DNA of 64,000 bases. It comes from Zeugodacus cucurbitae. Lineage: Eukaryota; Arthropoda; Insecta; Diptera; Tephritidae. The stretch is taken from positions 29,428,501-29,492,500 of the forward strand of contig NC_071668.1 of the NCBI RefSeq assembly GCF_028554725.1. Direction: 5' to 3'. The position numbers and the translations under genes are program-made. Positions 36,111 through 47,279 of this stretch are shown here, one piece after another (positions within the stretch are counted from its first letter, which is position 1; the number at the start of each line of letters is the position of its first letter). The notes beneath the pieces are model-generated. The model was not told the origin of the DNA. It searched no databases and saw only the letters and a program-made list of their open reading frames with translations.

Positions 36111-38953
36111 CGAAATGCAACAGTTGAAGCTTCTTTTCTTTTCTCGAGTGTTATTGTATTAAATTTAGAATATTCGACAATATTTACATATGTTCGTTAC
36201 AAAGCGAAAAGTTCTGCAAGCCATTGTAAACTTTTAACTTTTTTTCTACTAAAAGCTTTGTTGCAAGATTGCTACCAACGAGCTTGATTTTCAAGCCATA
36301 ATAATATAAAAGGAAACATAAAAGACACGAATAAAAGTTGTGCTAATCAAGAAAATCAACATAATGAAGAACCGCCGGCAGGAAAGAGTAGAGCGCCAGC
36401 GTGTAGAAACGCAAAGGTGTAGCAACAATGTGACTGCTAGTCTCTGAGGCGGTTTGTTGTTTCTTCTAAATTACAAATACAAGCAATTGGAGACAAGTAC
36501 TTGCCGCAGTGTGTGGGGCAAGAATAAATAAAAATTGCAAAAAGAAGTAAATACAAAAAACTACAAGAGTATCTCATGAGAATATCGGACACTAAACAAA
36601 TAAAATGCTTGCTGGTGGGATGAGTGTCGGTTTGGTTGCTACATCGCCTTTGGTGTGGTGACAATGCAACAACCCGATTGCAGTAGAGTGCCGCTCTAGG
36701 TGAATTTGAGTATGTGAATTTGTTGAGTACAACGATATGAAGATAAAATGAAGTATTCTTTTAGCATACATATGTACATACATGCCCCTTTTCTTGTTCA
36801 TATGAGCCTCTTGCAACATGCTTATGCTGCCAACAAGCGACTGGGGAGTACACAGTAACAGTAAATACTTCTGTTGTCTAGCTCCGAGCGGAATAGGGAG
36901 TGTTGTCCCAATAGCAGGTTGGTGCTTCAGGCTTTTGTTTTATAAACATATATTTATACATCTTTATATGATAAATGCCGCTCCTCACTGGGAGGTACAT
37001 TTTTTGCACATCGTTTATTTATATGTTTTATTTATTTACAAGCAGCCTGATTTAAAATATTTATTGCTGGAGGCAAATCTTCTCTACTATTAAGCGGAAA
37101 AGAGTCGGTCAGTAGTGTTCTCAACTTTTTCATGAGTTGTAATCTAATATGGTTTAAAGCTCTTAAATTTGAAATATATAATTGTGAAATTTTAGTGGAT
37201 GTGGATCGGGTACTCAATGTGGGGAACTCTTAATTAATTAGACAAGTGAATTTAAATTATCTGATATATGTATTTATGTACCTACACAGACAACCCATCA
37301 TGGGCAGCCTTCATGATTTTTTTATTCACACATCCGTTCATTTGTGCCATAAAGCCGTTGATATTGCATGATGAAGGAATTCTGAAATCTGATTGCGATT
37401 ATCTCCCATATCACGGCATATGCATTTCTTATTCATGAATTGCTCTGCACATGCATACTAACATACAGTCGGTTATTTACTTAATTGAGCATGCGTGGAA
37501 GAATTGTAATTGTTTTAATGTGCTCTGCACATACACACCGATATATAAGTAAAATATTTTTAACAGGTGTAATGTGAAGCTTCCGTTTGTGAAGTTCGAG
37601 CCATTCATCTTTACATATTCTCCCATATGTGTGATGTAGTGACTTTTTAATGTAATTTTTTTTAATTGTATGGCTCCTTACTCATTCGTGGATATTACAT
37701 TCCAATTTCTAAGTTTTTTAAACTAATTTCTGATAAACTTTTTAAAGTTTTATATTCTCATTCATTCTCTTCTTTCGTTAGGATTAGTCGCACTAATTTG
37801 TTCACCGCCACTATATAGATTTGCAACCTACACATCTGTGTAAATATGTAAGTAAGGTATTTTTTCTGCAATTGCTCTTTCATTAATTTTTTCAGTGGAC
37901 GCCTTTTCATTTAATAAACCCTATATTTGTTCAAATTGCCATTTACGTAGCAATTACTCGTTCACTGACAGCTGTTTGTACAACCGCAACAACAAAGTAT
38001 GACAGCAATTAAATTATTAAATGGCATCAAGAGTGTTCTCCGTAATGATTATGTTGATTACAATTTAGCTTGTCACTGCTGACAACGCCTGAAAAAAATA
38101 TTCTCTTGAATCGCAACTGAAAAACGAAAAACTGATTTTTATTAACTCTCAAGTCGGTTTACGGGTCTATAATGTGAAGTAGTAATAATATATATAGATA
38201 TATATATATAAAATATATTGTCAGGAGTTTCGTTGGGAATACTAATGACTTCACATTAGAGCCAGGTATTGAGTGTTACTTCGAAATGAAATATAATAAA
38301 AGTTAAGATGGAAAGCTTTTATGCTAAGTTGAACTTTAAAGTGTTGCCAAAATTTAAAGACGTTAAAAAATATCGAGCAATTTTCTTGGTTCTCCAAACA
38401 ACATTCTTCTTGCCATGTTAGTCATTTTTGGTTACGCTTAGTTACATATTATACACATACGTGTGCATCACAATTTTTCTTAGATGTCCAAACATTATAC
38501 CTAATTTCTAAGGAACGTAACAACAATAGCAAAAAAATACTTTTTGCGAGAACCATAAATTATTACAATAATAATAATTTGCACCTGTTGTTAGGGAAAG
38601 AATCAGAGGTCATAAAATATTCGCAAGCTTTTAGTGAAAAGGCAATGGAGTTATGTGTAATTTGTGGGGAGAGGTGAAGGAGGGGTGTAAAACGACTACA
38701 TTTTTGTAATAAATTGGCGTCAGTAAAAACAATGTGAAGGATGGAGAAGTTGAAGTGTAATATTTGGCATGAATAGCAATTTGTAGAAACAGAAGTTTTT
38801 ATATTTTTACGGTACTCACGGTCCACAGGCAGGGATGCGTTTTTATAGGAAGAGTAATTAAGTGAAATTTATACACACATATGTCAAGCTAATTCCTATA
38901 AGAATTGAATACAAACTTTTTAACTTGTTTGTTTAAAGTTCGAAACGGTATCT
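36111..38953. other. non-coding stretch, no gene seen
   Basis: AT-rich. A TATATAGATATATATATA tract lies near 38190. No coding frame supported. Confidence 0.55.
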
Positions 38954-39085
38954 TTACTCCTATTATAAAGAGGAAAGATTTGTATGTATGTTTGTATTGA
39001 ATAAACTCAAAAACTACCTTGCCGATTTCAAAAATTCTTTCACCATTGGAAATCTACATTCACCCTGAGTAACATAGGCTACATG
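38954..39085 (+). mobile_element. relic resembling a Helitron 5' end
   Basis: TACTCCTATTATAAAGAGG, TTTGTATGTATGTTTGTA, CTCAAAAACTACCTTGCCGAT and AGTAACATAGGCTACAT follow one another. The nearby Helitron (41642) has the same plan: CTACTAATATTATAAATG, GTTTGTTTGTTACG, CAAAAACTACTGAACCGAT, CAACATAGGGTACTTTA. No 3' end was found downstream, so this is a fragment. Confidence 0.5.
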
Positions 39086-39152
39086 TATTGCTAGGAAAGA
39101 TTAGGGAGCGTAATCGAGTATTTGTTATAATATTTCAATTACATTTTTATAG

Positions 39153-39558
39153 CTATAGCAAATAATTTACAAGAACAAGCGCGAGAATCGATTATCGACC
39201 GATCGCAACTAATTGCTGAACAAAATTTCAGGACCGCCCAAATACGCGTTAGAGATTCGAATACGGCACTAGGTAGTCGGATTCTGAGCGTTCCCAACGT
39301 CTACGTTATCACAGAGAAAGACAGCGAACATCAAAGACTAGAGGTAACTGTCATAAACAAAAAAATAAAACAAAATTAATTTTGAGACTCTTTTAAATAT
39401 ATTGAATTTTTCTGCATGGTGTAGGAATTAAATTTTAGTTTAAGCTTTTATAGGACGATTTGAAAGCCTCGAGTGCTGTTATGATAAAGCTACTCGACAA
39501 ATTCACCAAGCGTTGGGATTTTCCCGGAAAGTGCAGAATTCTCCACAATTCTTTCTAG
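39153..39558 (+). CDS. two terminal exons of an unidentified gene
   Basis: Exon A (39153-39343) follows the acceptor ACATTTTTATAG, or possibly starts at 39159 or 39232. It stays open in one frame to CTAGAG, followed by the donor GTAACT. A 110-bp intron (39344-39453) ends in GCTTTTATAG. Exon B (39454-39558) continues in frame to a TAG stop. The joined frame has no stop over about 98 codons: IANNLQEQARESIIDR, then TAQIRVRDSNTALGSRI, then across the junction HQRLE-DDLKASSAV, and it ends WDFPGKCRILHNSF. The peptide is hydrophilic, helical-looking and probably coiled-coil in part. I do not recognise the family. Upstream exons are not identified; the acceptor at 39153 needs a donor exon ending one base into a codon. 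A Helitron-like relic lies just upstream. Confidence 0.55.
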
Positions 39559-41523
39559 ATACAAGTACCTAATTCACAGTTCTTTTTATACACTTCATTA
39601 ATTATATTTATTTCGAAATATTTATATTTTAAAAATTGTTTGCTAGTGTTTTTGCTAATGTGTTTTTTATCACCCAAAAATCATTGAAATAAGATTTAGA
39701 AAAATAAGTGCAAATCGTGCTTTGTCGGTAATTAGCATGTCCTCTGCAAAATATACATATATAGTATACACATTAAACCCTTTTTAAGCTTTTGAAATTG
39801 TCCTAGATTTTCCCAGCTTATATATCTCACACTTCATTTTTCGCCTCGTCCAGCATTCCGCACACCCTCAAATTGCCAACTGATTTCTGTGCTTAATTTA
39901 CTGTTCATTTTGCTCCAATTTCCCTTAATTTGTTTTACTTTTCCTTTGATTTATTTTGCCTTCATTCCTCAGCATTTGCGTTCTGGTAGCTCCACTGGTC
40001 CTATGCAAACCACTGCTACATATGTTACCCTGTGTGTGTGTGTTTCGTCTACGTTCAGTATCATCTTTGTTGGCGCTTCCGTTTTCTGTGTTGATAATTT
40101 TCCGCTCCAGTGTCTTTTCGCTTTGGTTTGGTGGTCAGTCCTCTAATGCGCTCGAGTGGGCAAAGCAGTGATAAACACAAACTCTCGCATAACATGCATT
40201 TATGGACACATAAGCATACATATATGATAATACATGAGTACATACATATATGATATATTTATGTGTATGTACATCTGTAATAAATGTAAGTACATTGTAA
40301 CACCTATTTTGCTAATGTAGCCGTAATCACACTTGCATGCGTTCATTCCTATGTAAATATATTTCATTTCATAGCAAACGAGCACATAACATAACATAGC
40401 ATAACATGTTAGAAATGTAAGAGCGTGAATAAATGTGCACTTGCGCTTGTTTTCACTGTCAAGGGGAATTCTATGATTAATTCTCTTTCATGTGCCACTT
40501 TTGTTGCTTATTTTAATGATAACATTTTTTGTATGTAGAATAAAAAAAATTTTACACTGGAATTTTGAGAATTTGTTTACTTTAATTCAGTTTTACTCAA
40601 CTGCGTACAGTTAGGTTTGCCCTGGAAATTTAATAAACGAAATCACCCGGCAAGAACTTATTGGTTAAATTTTTATATGTACATTTGTACTTAGTAAAAT
40701 TAATGTTCGAATTCTTAAATTATATTATAAGTAGTTCCAAGGAAATTGGATCCAAGTTTAATTTGGGTGAAATGGAACGTTCAAATGACTATATATCCCA
40801 CAATCATCCACGTTGTCTGAGATGTTGGAACTGATGCTCTCACCGATTCTTGCTAGTGGAGCTATATAGATCTAAAAACTCTATTGTCAGCCGTCAAAAT
40901 ATATACATACATATGTATGTATCGAGGGTTTTATTTGGGTTTCCAAGTAATCACATTAAAAAGCTTGTAAGCGAGTCGCTGGTGTTAAGAAAGTTTTGAC
41001 ATTATTCCACTTCTGAGAGCTAATTTCCGCAACAGATATCTGCTGGATTCTCTGCTAATAATACTGTTTGCCCTGATCTCCGTTGAATTCTTATAAAATG
41101 AATAATGCGATATGTACCATAAAGACCCATCCGTACCTGATACACATATCACATGATCATCTAATTCTTCATACTATTTATTCTGTCAGATATACTCGAT
41201 CGATCTACTCTCAGCTTCTTCCTTTAGTTACATATTATTTCCATAATTTTTAATGATGCTGTCATTAATCGGTCTACATAATTCAGATTTCTCTGCGATC
41301 TCCGTTATACGATTAAGGAATGAATACCGAAAGTATAAGATCTTAAATTTCTCACAAAGCTTTCAACAACTGTGTGTTATTTCTATATTTTGTTTACAAA
41401 ATATTCTCTATAATGGTGAAATGAAATGGCTTTCGGTTCATAGTGTGGGAAGAAAACGTTTGTTCAATAGTTAAAAGTCGTGAAACTTGACATAATTATT
41501 AAATTTATTAAATTACAAATTAA
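39559..41523. other. non-coding stretch, no gene seen
   Basis: AT-rich with TACATATATGATA-type runs at 40210-40260. Any 3' UTR of the gene ending at 39558 would lie here; no clear AATAAA site is obvious in the first 100 bases. Confidence 0.5.
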
Positions 41524-41779
41524 AACAAGTAAGGAAGGGCTAAGTTCGGGTGTAACCGAACATTTTATACTCTCGCAATTTATTTATTTAACTTAATTAA
41601 TATTATATAATACACAATTTGACCCACATATTCGTCATATATCCCTACTAATATTATAAATGCGAATGTAAGTTTGTTTGTTACGCTTTCACGCAAAAAC
41701 TACTGAACCGATCATCTTGAAACATTGTACATATACTCTTGAAGGTACTAGAAGCAACATAGGGTACTTTATATTAAAC

Positions 41780-43159
41780 AAAAAAAAATTAGATGATTTT
41801 GGAATGTCGAGCCCTCGACGAGACAATATGGATGATTTTGATAATGGAATTGCACGAGAGCTAGATTATGATTTCATAGCACTGCAACATCAAGTGACAG
41901 AATTAGTTCCTCAATTACTTCCAGAGCAAAATCATGTTTTCCATCAAGTTTTACGTAAAATAGACTCCGGTAGTGGTGGACTCTTCTTTCTCGATGCACC
42001 AGGAGGAACTGGAAAAACGTTTTTACTTAACTTATTATTAATGTCCGTCAGAAAAGACCAAAAAATAGCAGTTGCCGTAGCTTCGTTAGGTATTGCCGCG
42101 ACGCTATTAAACGGCGGTCGTACGGCACATTCCGTTTTAAAATTACCATTGAATTTGGCGCAGGAAGATTCGCCCATCTGTAATTTTAGTAAAAATAGTT
42201 CACGAGGTAGAATGCTGCGAGAATGCAATCTTTTGTGTGGGATGAAAGTACAATGTCTCACAAGAAGGCTATAGAAGCTTTAAACCGGACCCTCCAGGAC
42301 TTGCGAGATAGTACAGATATAATGGGAGGCATGGTAGTTTTATTGGCTGGTGATTTCCGTCAAACCCTCCCAGTGATTCAGAGGGGGACACCAGCAGATG
42401 AAATTCAAGCGTGCATTAAATCGTCAAGCTTATGGTCGACAGTTGAAAAACTCCGCCTGAAAACGAATATGAGGGTGCATCTTCATAATGACGTGGATTC
42501 AGGACTTTACGCAGAAATGTTGTTGAAAATTGATGATGGTTGTTTAGACGTTGACGCTGAAGGCTACATATCACTGTCAAGAGAATTTTGTAATTTAGTA
42601 GAAATTGATGTGGATCTCATTGCTAATGTTTTTCCGGAATTACAACAAAATTTGTGTAGTGATCAGTGGTTGTGTGCAAGAGCAATATTAGCACCAAACT
42701 AGGTTAAGGGAGAAATGAAGTCAATGGATACAATTATGGATACGGAACTAAGTACTTCATATCCTGTGGAGTTTTTAAATTCACTTGAACTATCGGTACA
42801 CCCCGTCCCATAAACTTCAATTGAAACTAAATGTACCAGTAATGCTTATGCGAAATCTAGATGCTCCTCGGCTATGTAATGGAACAAAGCTTCGGATAAC
42901 AAAATTGGGACAAAACATACTTGGTGCTACTATTTTAACAGGTGTCGGTAAGGGAAATAGTGTTATAATACCTTGGATACCAATTATTCCCACTGACCTT
43001 CCATTCCAATTTAAAAGGATTCAGTTTCCTGTCAAGCTTAGCTTTGCTGTTACTATAAACAAGGCACAAGGACAAACATGGTCAGCTTTATGTAGCCTGT
43101 TCACGTGTATCCAATGCCAGGAATTTACACAAATTTGCACGCGACAGGAAAACTTATAA
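41780..43159 (+). pseudogene. Helitron Pif1-like helicase, frameshifted and partial
   Basis: Three blocks of a SF1B (Pif1-like) helicase lie in alternating frames. Block 1 (to about 42220) has GLFFLDAPGGTGKTFLLNLL, with Walker A GGTGKT, and the motif Ia region AVASLGIAATLL. Near 42220 the frame shifts. Block 2 (42223-42702) opens with SFVWDEST, which is Walker B/motif II, and has VVLLAGDFRQTLPVI (motif III region); it ends at TAG 42700-42702. Block 3 (42785-43159) has LCNGTKLRITKLG and the motif V/VI region FAVTINKAQGQTWSA, then a disrupted tail. The order and motifs match Helitron helicases. Frameshifts and stops make it non-functional. The upstream frame starting at 41678 is terminal non-coding sequence read through. 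Confidence 0.88.
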
Positions 43160-43433
43160 CATTATCTACAAAAATATCTTAAATTAATACTTTGCATTTT
43201 ATTTTTTGAAATTGTTAGAATTCAGAATTATTTATTTGTGTTACGGTGAAATATATTTTAACATTTGTTGTTGCATTTCAATAAGCATATATTAAAGTGT
43301 TGAAACTTCTGTCTGTAGTAATTTTTAAAAATTGTTGATCTCAGCCAAACAATCAAATTTAGTTATCATATTGACTCATTTCTATTATTATACCCTTACC
43401 CTTTATCTCTCATACTTATTTAATGACTCCACT

Positions 43434-43461
43434 GCGGGCGAAGCCGCGGGTATAAAGCTAG
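43434..43461 (+). other. Helitron 3' terminal hairpin and CTAG end
   Basis: A GC-rich palindrome (GCGG-GCGAAG-CCGC) lies 10 bases before the terminal CTAG. In rolling-circle elements this hairpin marks the termination point of transposition. It is the most GC-rich short block in the surrounding AT-rich DNA. Confidence 0.88.
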
Positions 43462-44526
43462 TTTTGTATAAAGTCCATTGAAAGTTGGAAACCCTAATAT
43501 TAGGTTAGAAGCACCGAGGTCCTCATGTTCGATATATGGGGCCTTGAAAACTTATGGTGCGATTTCGGCGATATTAAGAAATGGGCTGCCACACTATAAA
43601 TACAGTATTTGTGCAAAGTTTTGCACCGATATCTTCACTAGTGCTGACTTTATATATTGTGAAGTAAACGATTCAGATCATCTTCTAAGTTCTGGTATAT
43701 AGGAAGTAGGCGTGGTTGTGAAGCGATTTCGCCTATTTTCACAACATACCATTGGGATGTAAGGAAAATATTACAAACCAAGTTTCATTGAAATCGGTCA
43801 AGTAGTTCCTGAGATATGGTTTTTGACCCATAAGTGGGCGACGCCACGCCTATTTTCCATTTTGTAAAAAAATCTGAGTGCAGCTTCCATCTGCCATTTC
43901 TTATGTGAAATTTAGTGTTTCTGACGTTTTTCGTTAGTGAGTTAACCCACTTTTAGTAATTTTCAACCTAACTTTTGTATGGGAGGTGGGCGTGGTTATT
44001 ATCCGATTTCTTTCATTTTTGGACTGTATTAGAAAGTGGCTAAAAAAACGACTGCAGAAAGTTTCGTTTATATAGCTCTATTGGTTTGCGAGATATGTAC
44101 AAAAAAATCCCCCAAAAAAATTACATCCAAATATGCCCCTTCATAGTGCGATCCTTCATACCACATTTTATTTCCATAGCTTTATTTATGGCTTAGTTAT
44201 GGCACTTTATGTGTTTTCGGTTTTCGCCATTTTGTGGGCGTGGCAGTGGTCCGATTTTGCTCATTTTCGAAAGCAACCTTCCTATGGTGCCAAGAAATAA
44301 GTGTGCCAAGTTTCATCAAGATATCTTAATTTTTACTCAAGTTACAGCTTGCACAGACGGACGGACGGACAGACAGACATTCGGATTTGAACTCCACTCT
44401 TCACCCTGATCACTTTGGTATATATAACCCTATATCTAACTCGTTTAGTTTTGGGTGTTACAAACAACCGTTATGTGAACAAAACTATAATACTCTCTTT
44501 AGCAACATTTGTTGCGAGAGTTTAAA

Positions 44527-47251
44527 AAAAAATTACCAGATAAATTTTGGTTTTAGAATAATTTTGTTAGATACACAAAAGTACGTATGAAGTGCGTATC
44601 ATGACAGCTAATTGAATTACTAATCAATATTTAATGATGGTATAGTGAATTAATGCTTGCGTACATGTTGTTGTTATGTATGCGCGTTTCTACCAACTAA
44701 TTTAGCTATCTTCACTGACTCGCTTCTCATTTAGCTACACGCTTATTAGCAACTTATAATGTTCCCGGAAATTTTATGGTATCTATCTAGTTATTCAAAA
44801 GTCAAGCAACTAATGTATTTATACTGCGATTTAGAAGATTTAGAAAATCCTTGTGGTAACGATAACGTAACTGGACGCAAAGTGATAATTAATGGATACA
44901 ATGTGGAAAAATTGAAAGTGGTGGGATTAATTTGAAACCGACCGAAATTGGAAGTGGAGTAATTGGAATTCTTAAGACAGTTAAAACTTAAAATAACAGT
45001 CGATGCAATCCTTAATTGCTTCAGAAAAGCTCACACAAATTTATATCAAAGTTATATCAAAGTTATATCGGTTAACTCTTAAAACTGGTTGAACTATATT
45101 TCTGCAAATAATTGTTTATATATAATTGAAAACATCTGATTTGTTGTTTGTGCCTTGTTTTGTGTATATTTTGAACTAGTATTCGAGTACTGCTAGAAGA
45201 ACTAAGTCAGCTGACTAGTTATGCTTGCGCTTCATACTATGGCGGTTGTGAAATAGTTTCTAATTAATTGAATTGCCTGCAGGGATGCCTTAATTATTGC
45301 ACACATTTACATTAATGCGAAATCTAATAAATGGCTGTTCATCTCAGTGCTTAATTAAGTTGTTGCCGTTGCGGGAATACTAACTACATCGAAATGCAGT
45401 TACTTTGAGGACAACGCTTTGATTTGTAAGCATTGATAACGCTTAGGATGCTGGAAGTGGTGCTACATACAATTACGCTAATGTACAGTTGTACCTTTTA
45501 ATGTGAGAATGTGCAAAGGATAATGTGGATGCCACACATCCAAGCACATAGCTCATTATTATATAAATGCACCCGTGTATCTACTTAGTAAGGCAAAGTT
45601 TTTCGCTGAAATAGTTGTTGATGCTGAACTGTTGCGTAAAATTAGCGCTCAGCACAGAGTGTGCGCCGAACATTAATTAATAAAAATGTCTAGGGACTTA
45701 TGAAGCATGATATGTGTATGTGTAGGTACTTGTAGTCATAAATATAGCCAACTTATAGTTATGGAAATTTGAAACAATGCTTAATAAAACAATTCTATGG
45801 AATATATTATTCCATGCCATTCCATTATTTTATGTAACAGTAAATTTAAATACTTGCTAAGGTAAGCTCACTAGCTATTATTATTTAATACAATAAAGCT
45901 TGTATCAAACAACTGGTTTGCTTAAGTTAATTATTCCGTTCACGTAATCGCTGAAACTCGTATGAGCGAATATTTCATATTAATTAGAGAATGTTAATGT
46001 CTGTGATTTTATAGACACTCTTAATTTAAGTTTAAAGCGTAACCTTATTAGTGATGTAATTTGTTTGTAATAAGTTCTTATGGCTGGAGGACCTCATATT
46101 CGTTATATCAGTACTGGGGAAATATGTATATAGACCAATTTCAGCGATTATCGAGTCAGAGTTGCACATGTAGGGAACATTATTTGTACTAATTTTTATT
46201 TTGATATTTTTGTTGATCTGTATGTTGTATGGATATGGGCGTGATTTTTGTTCTTTTCCGTCCGTTTCGTACTTTGCCAAAACGATGTTATGAGCATATT
46301 ATGAGTAGATTTTGTTTGAAATCAGTCGACTAGTAGGTGATTTTGAGAGACAGTGTCATTGTGTAATTTTTCGAGTGATTAATATACATATATACTTACA
46401 ATACCAATATTCTTAACATTCCTAACAATTTAATTTAGGGAGTTATTTCTAACATAACGGTTATATGGAAGCAGGGCATGCAACTCAAGGCAGCCGATGA
46501 GTTTAATTATAAGATTAAGGGCTTAGATGGGTTTGAAATTATAATAATAGGTTTAAAATTTAATATTATCCAAAAATTTCAAATTAATCCGAGTAAAATT
46601 CTAAGAGATAGACCCTCTGGAAGTTCCACCCATCGGTTTCAATTTAAAACTTTAAACGAGTTTATCTTTAAACTCAAATTTCACAAAATAGTATTTAAAT
46701 GCGTATCTTTGATGTGCTGAGTTGTTTAAATGAAATATTTTATTGAATATATTAAAAAAAAATTGTGAAAGTACCCTTGTTTTCAGCCTCTGAAACCCAC
46801 CCACCTCCTTAACAACACTTCTTTTTTGGTAACAGTTATTGAGTAGAGTAGAGTTGTCACCTTTATATGTATATGTATATTCTAACTCTATGAAATTGAC
46901 GATATACACAAATTAATCCAACATTGGTAATAAATTAAAGTGGTTGGAGAATATTAACAGTTCAAAATATTTTTGAGCAAAGTTGCTACTTCTTTTAATT
47001 TTTTTATGTAATTAAATTATTTTGATTAATGTATATATCGCATTCGAAAATCAGTTTTGAAATATATGGAATACTCGTCTCTCTCAGTATTAAATTCAGG
47101 GATTGCGATGTATGTATTTTTAGTTATAGGTAGATATATACTATCTATCTTTATGTATATGAATGTTATATTTCTCTCACTTCCTGTCTTGTATTTATGA
47201 TTTAACGTAGACTATTTGATCATTTCATCAAAATTTTTATTATATTTTCAG
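44527..47251. other. non-coding stretch, no gene seen
   Basis: AT-rich. Small direct repeats such as AAGTTATATC (45047-45070) only. No coding frame supported. Confidence 0.55.
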
Positions 47252-47279
47252 AACAACAACTAACAACTACAACAAAATG
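47252..47279 (+). CDS. candidate 28-nt exon ending in a start codon
   Basis: Acceptor TTATTATATTTTCAG, then AACAACAACTAACAACTACA followed by ACAAA, then ATG (47277-47279) directly followed by the donor GTGAGTTTG. The ATG context CAAAATG is favourable for insects. It may be a 5' UTR exon carrying only the initiator Met, with the rest of the gene downstream, beyond a large intron. Nothing downstream within the window is clearly its continuation. Confidence 0.4.

Larger units (their letters stand above)
41642..43461 (+). mobile_element. Helitron, 1820 bp, internally deleted
   Basis: It begins TCCCTACTAATATTATAAATGCG, the typical 5' end of a widespread insect Helitron group, directly after an A. 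It ends in a hairpin, GCGGGCG-AAGCCGC, followed by GGGTATAAAG and CTAG (43458-43461), directly before a T. These are the three hallmarks of Helitrons: 5' TC, a 3' hairpin with CTRR, and A/T insertion without target duplication. The interior keeps only parts of the helicase domain; no HUH replication-initiator domain is present, so it could move only with help from an autonomous relative. The insertion is younger than the DINE-like copy that hosts it. Confidence 0.92.
41524..44526 (-). mobile_element. DINE-1/HINE-like repeat, copy G (subfamily 1, split by a Helitron)
   Basis: Reverse-orientation copy. The inverse 3' end AACAAGTAAGGAAGGGCTAAG with an intact hairpin (GTTCGG-GTGTAA-CCGAAC) and TTTTATACTCTCGCAA lies at 41524-41580, and the body resumes at 43462. 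The far end is GTTGCGAGAGTTTAAAA near 44510-44526. The 1820-bp insertion is a Helitron. Removing it restores CATATA-TTTTGTATAAAGTCC, close to the uninterrupted CATATATATTGTATAAAGTCC of copy A. The copy also lacks the GGGGGCGGGGCCACGCC block seen in copies A and B2 near the CCCCCAAAAAAATTACATCC site (44108). Confidence 0.85.
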
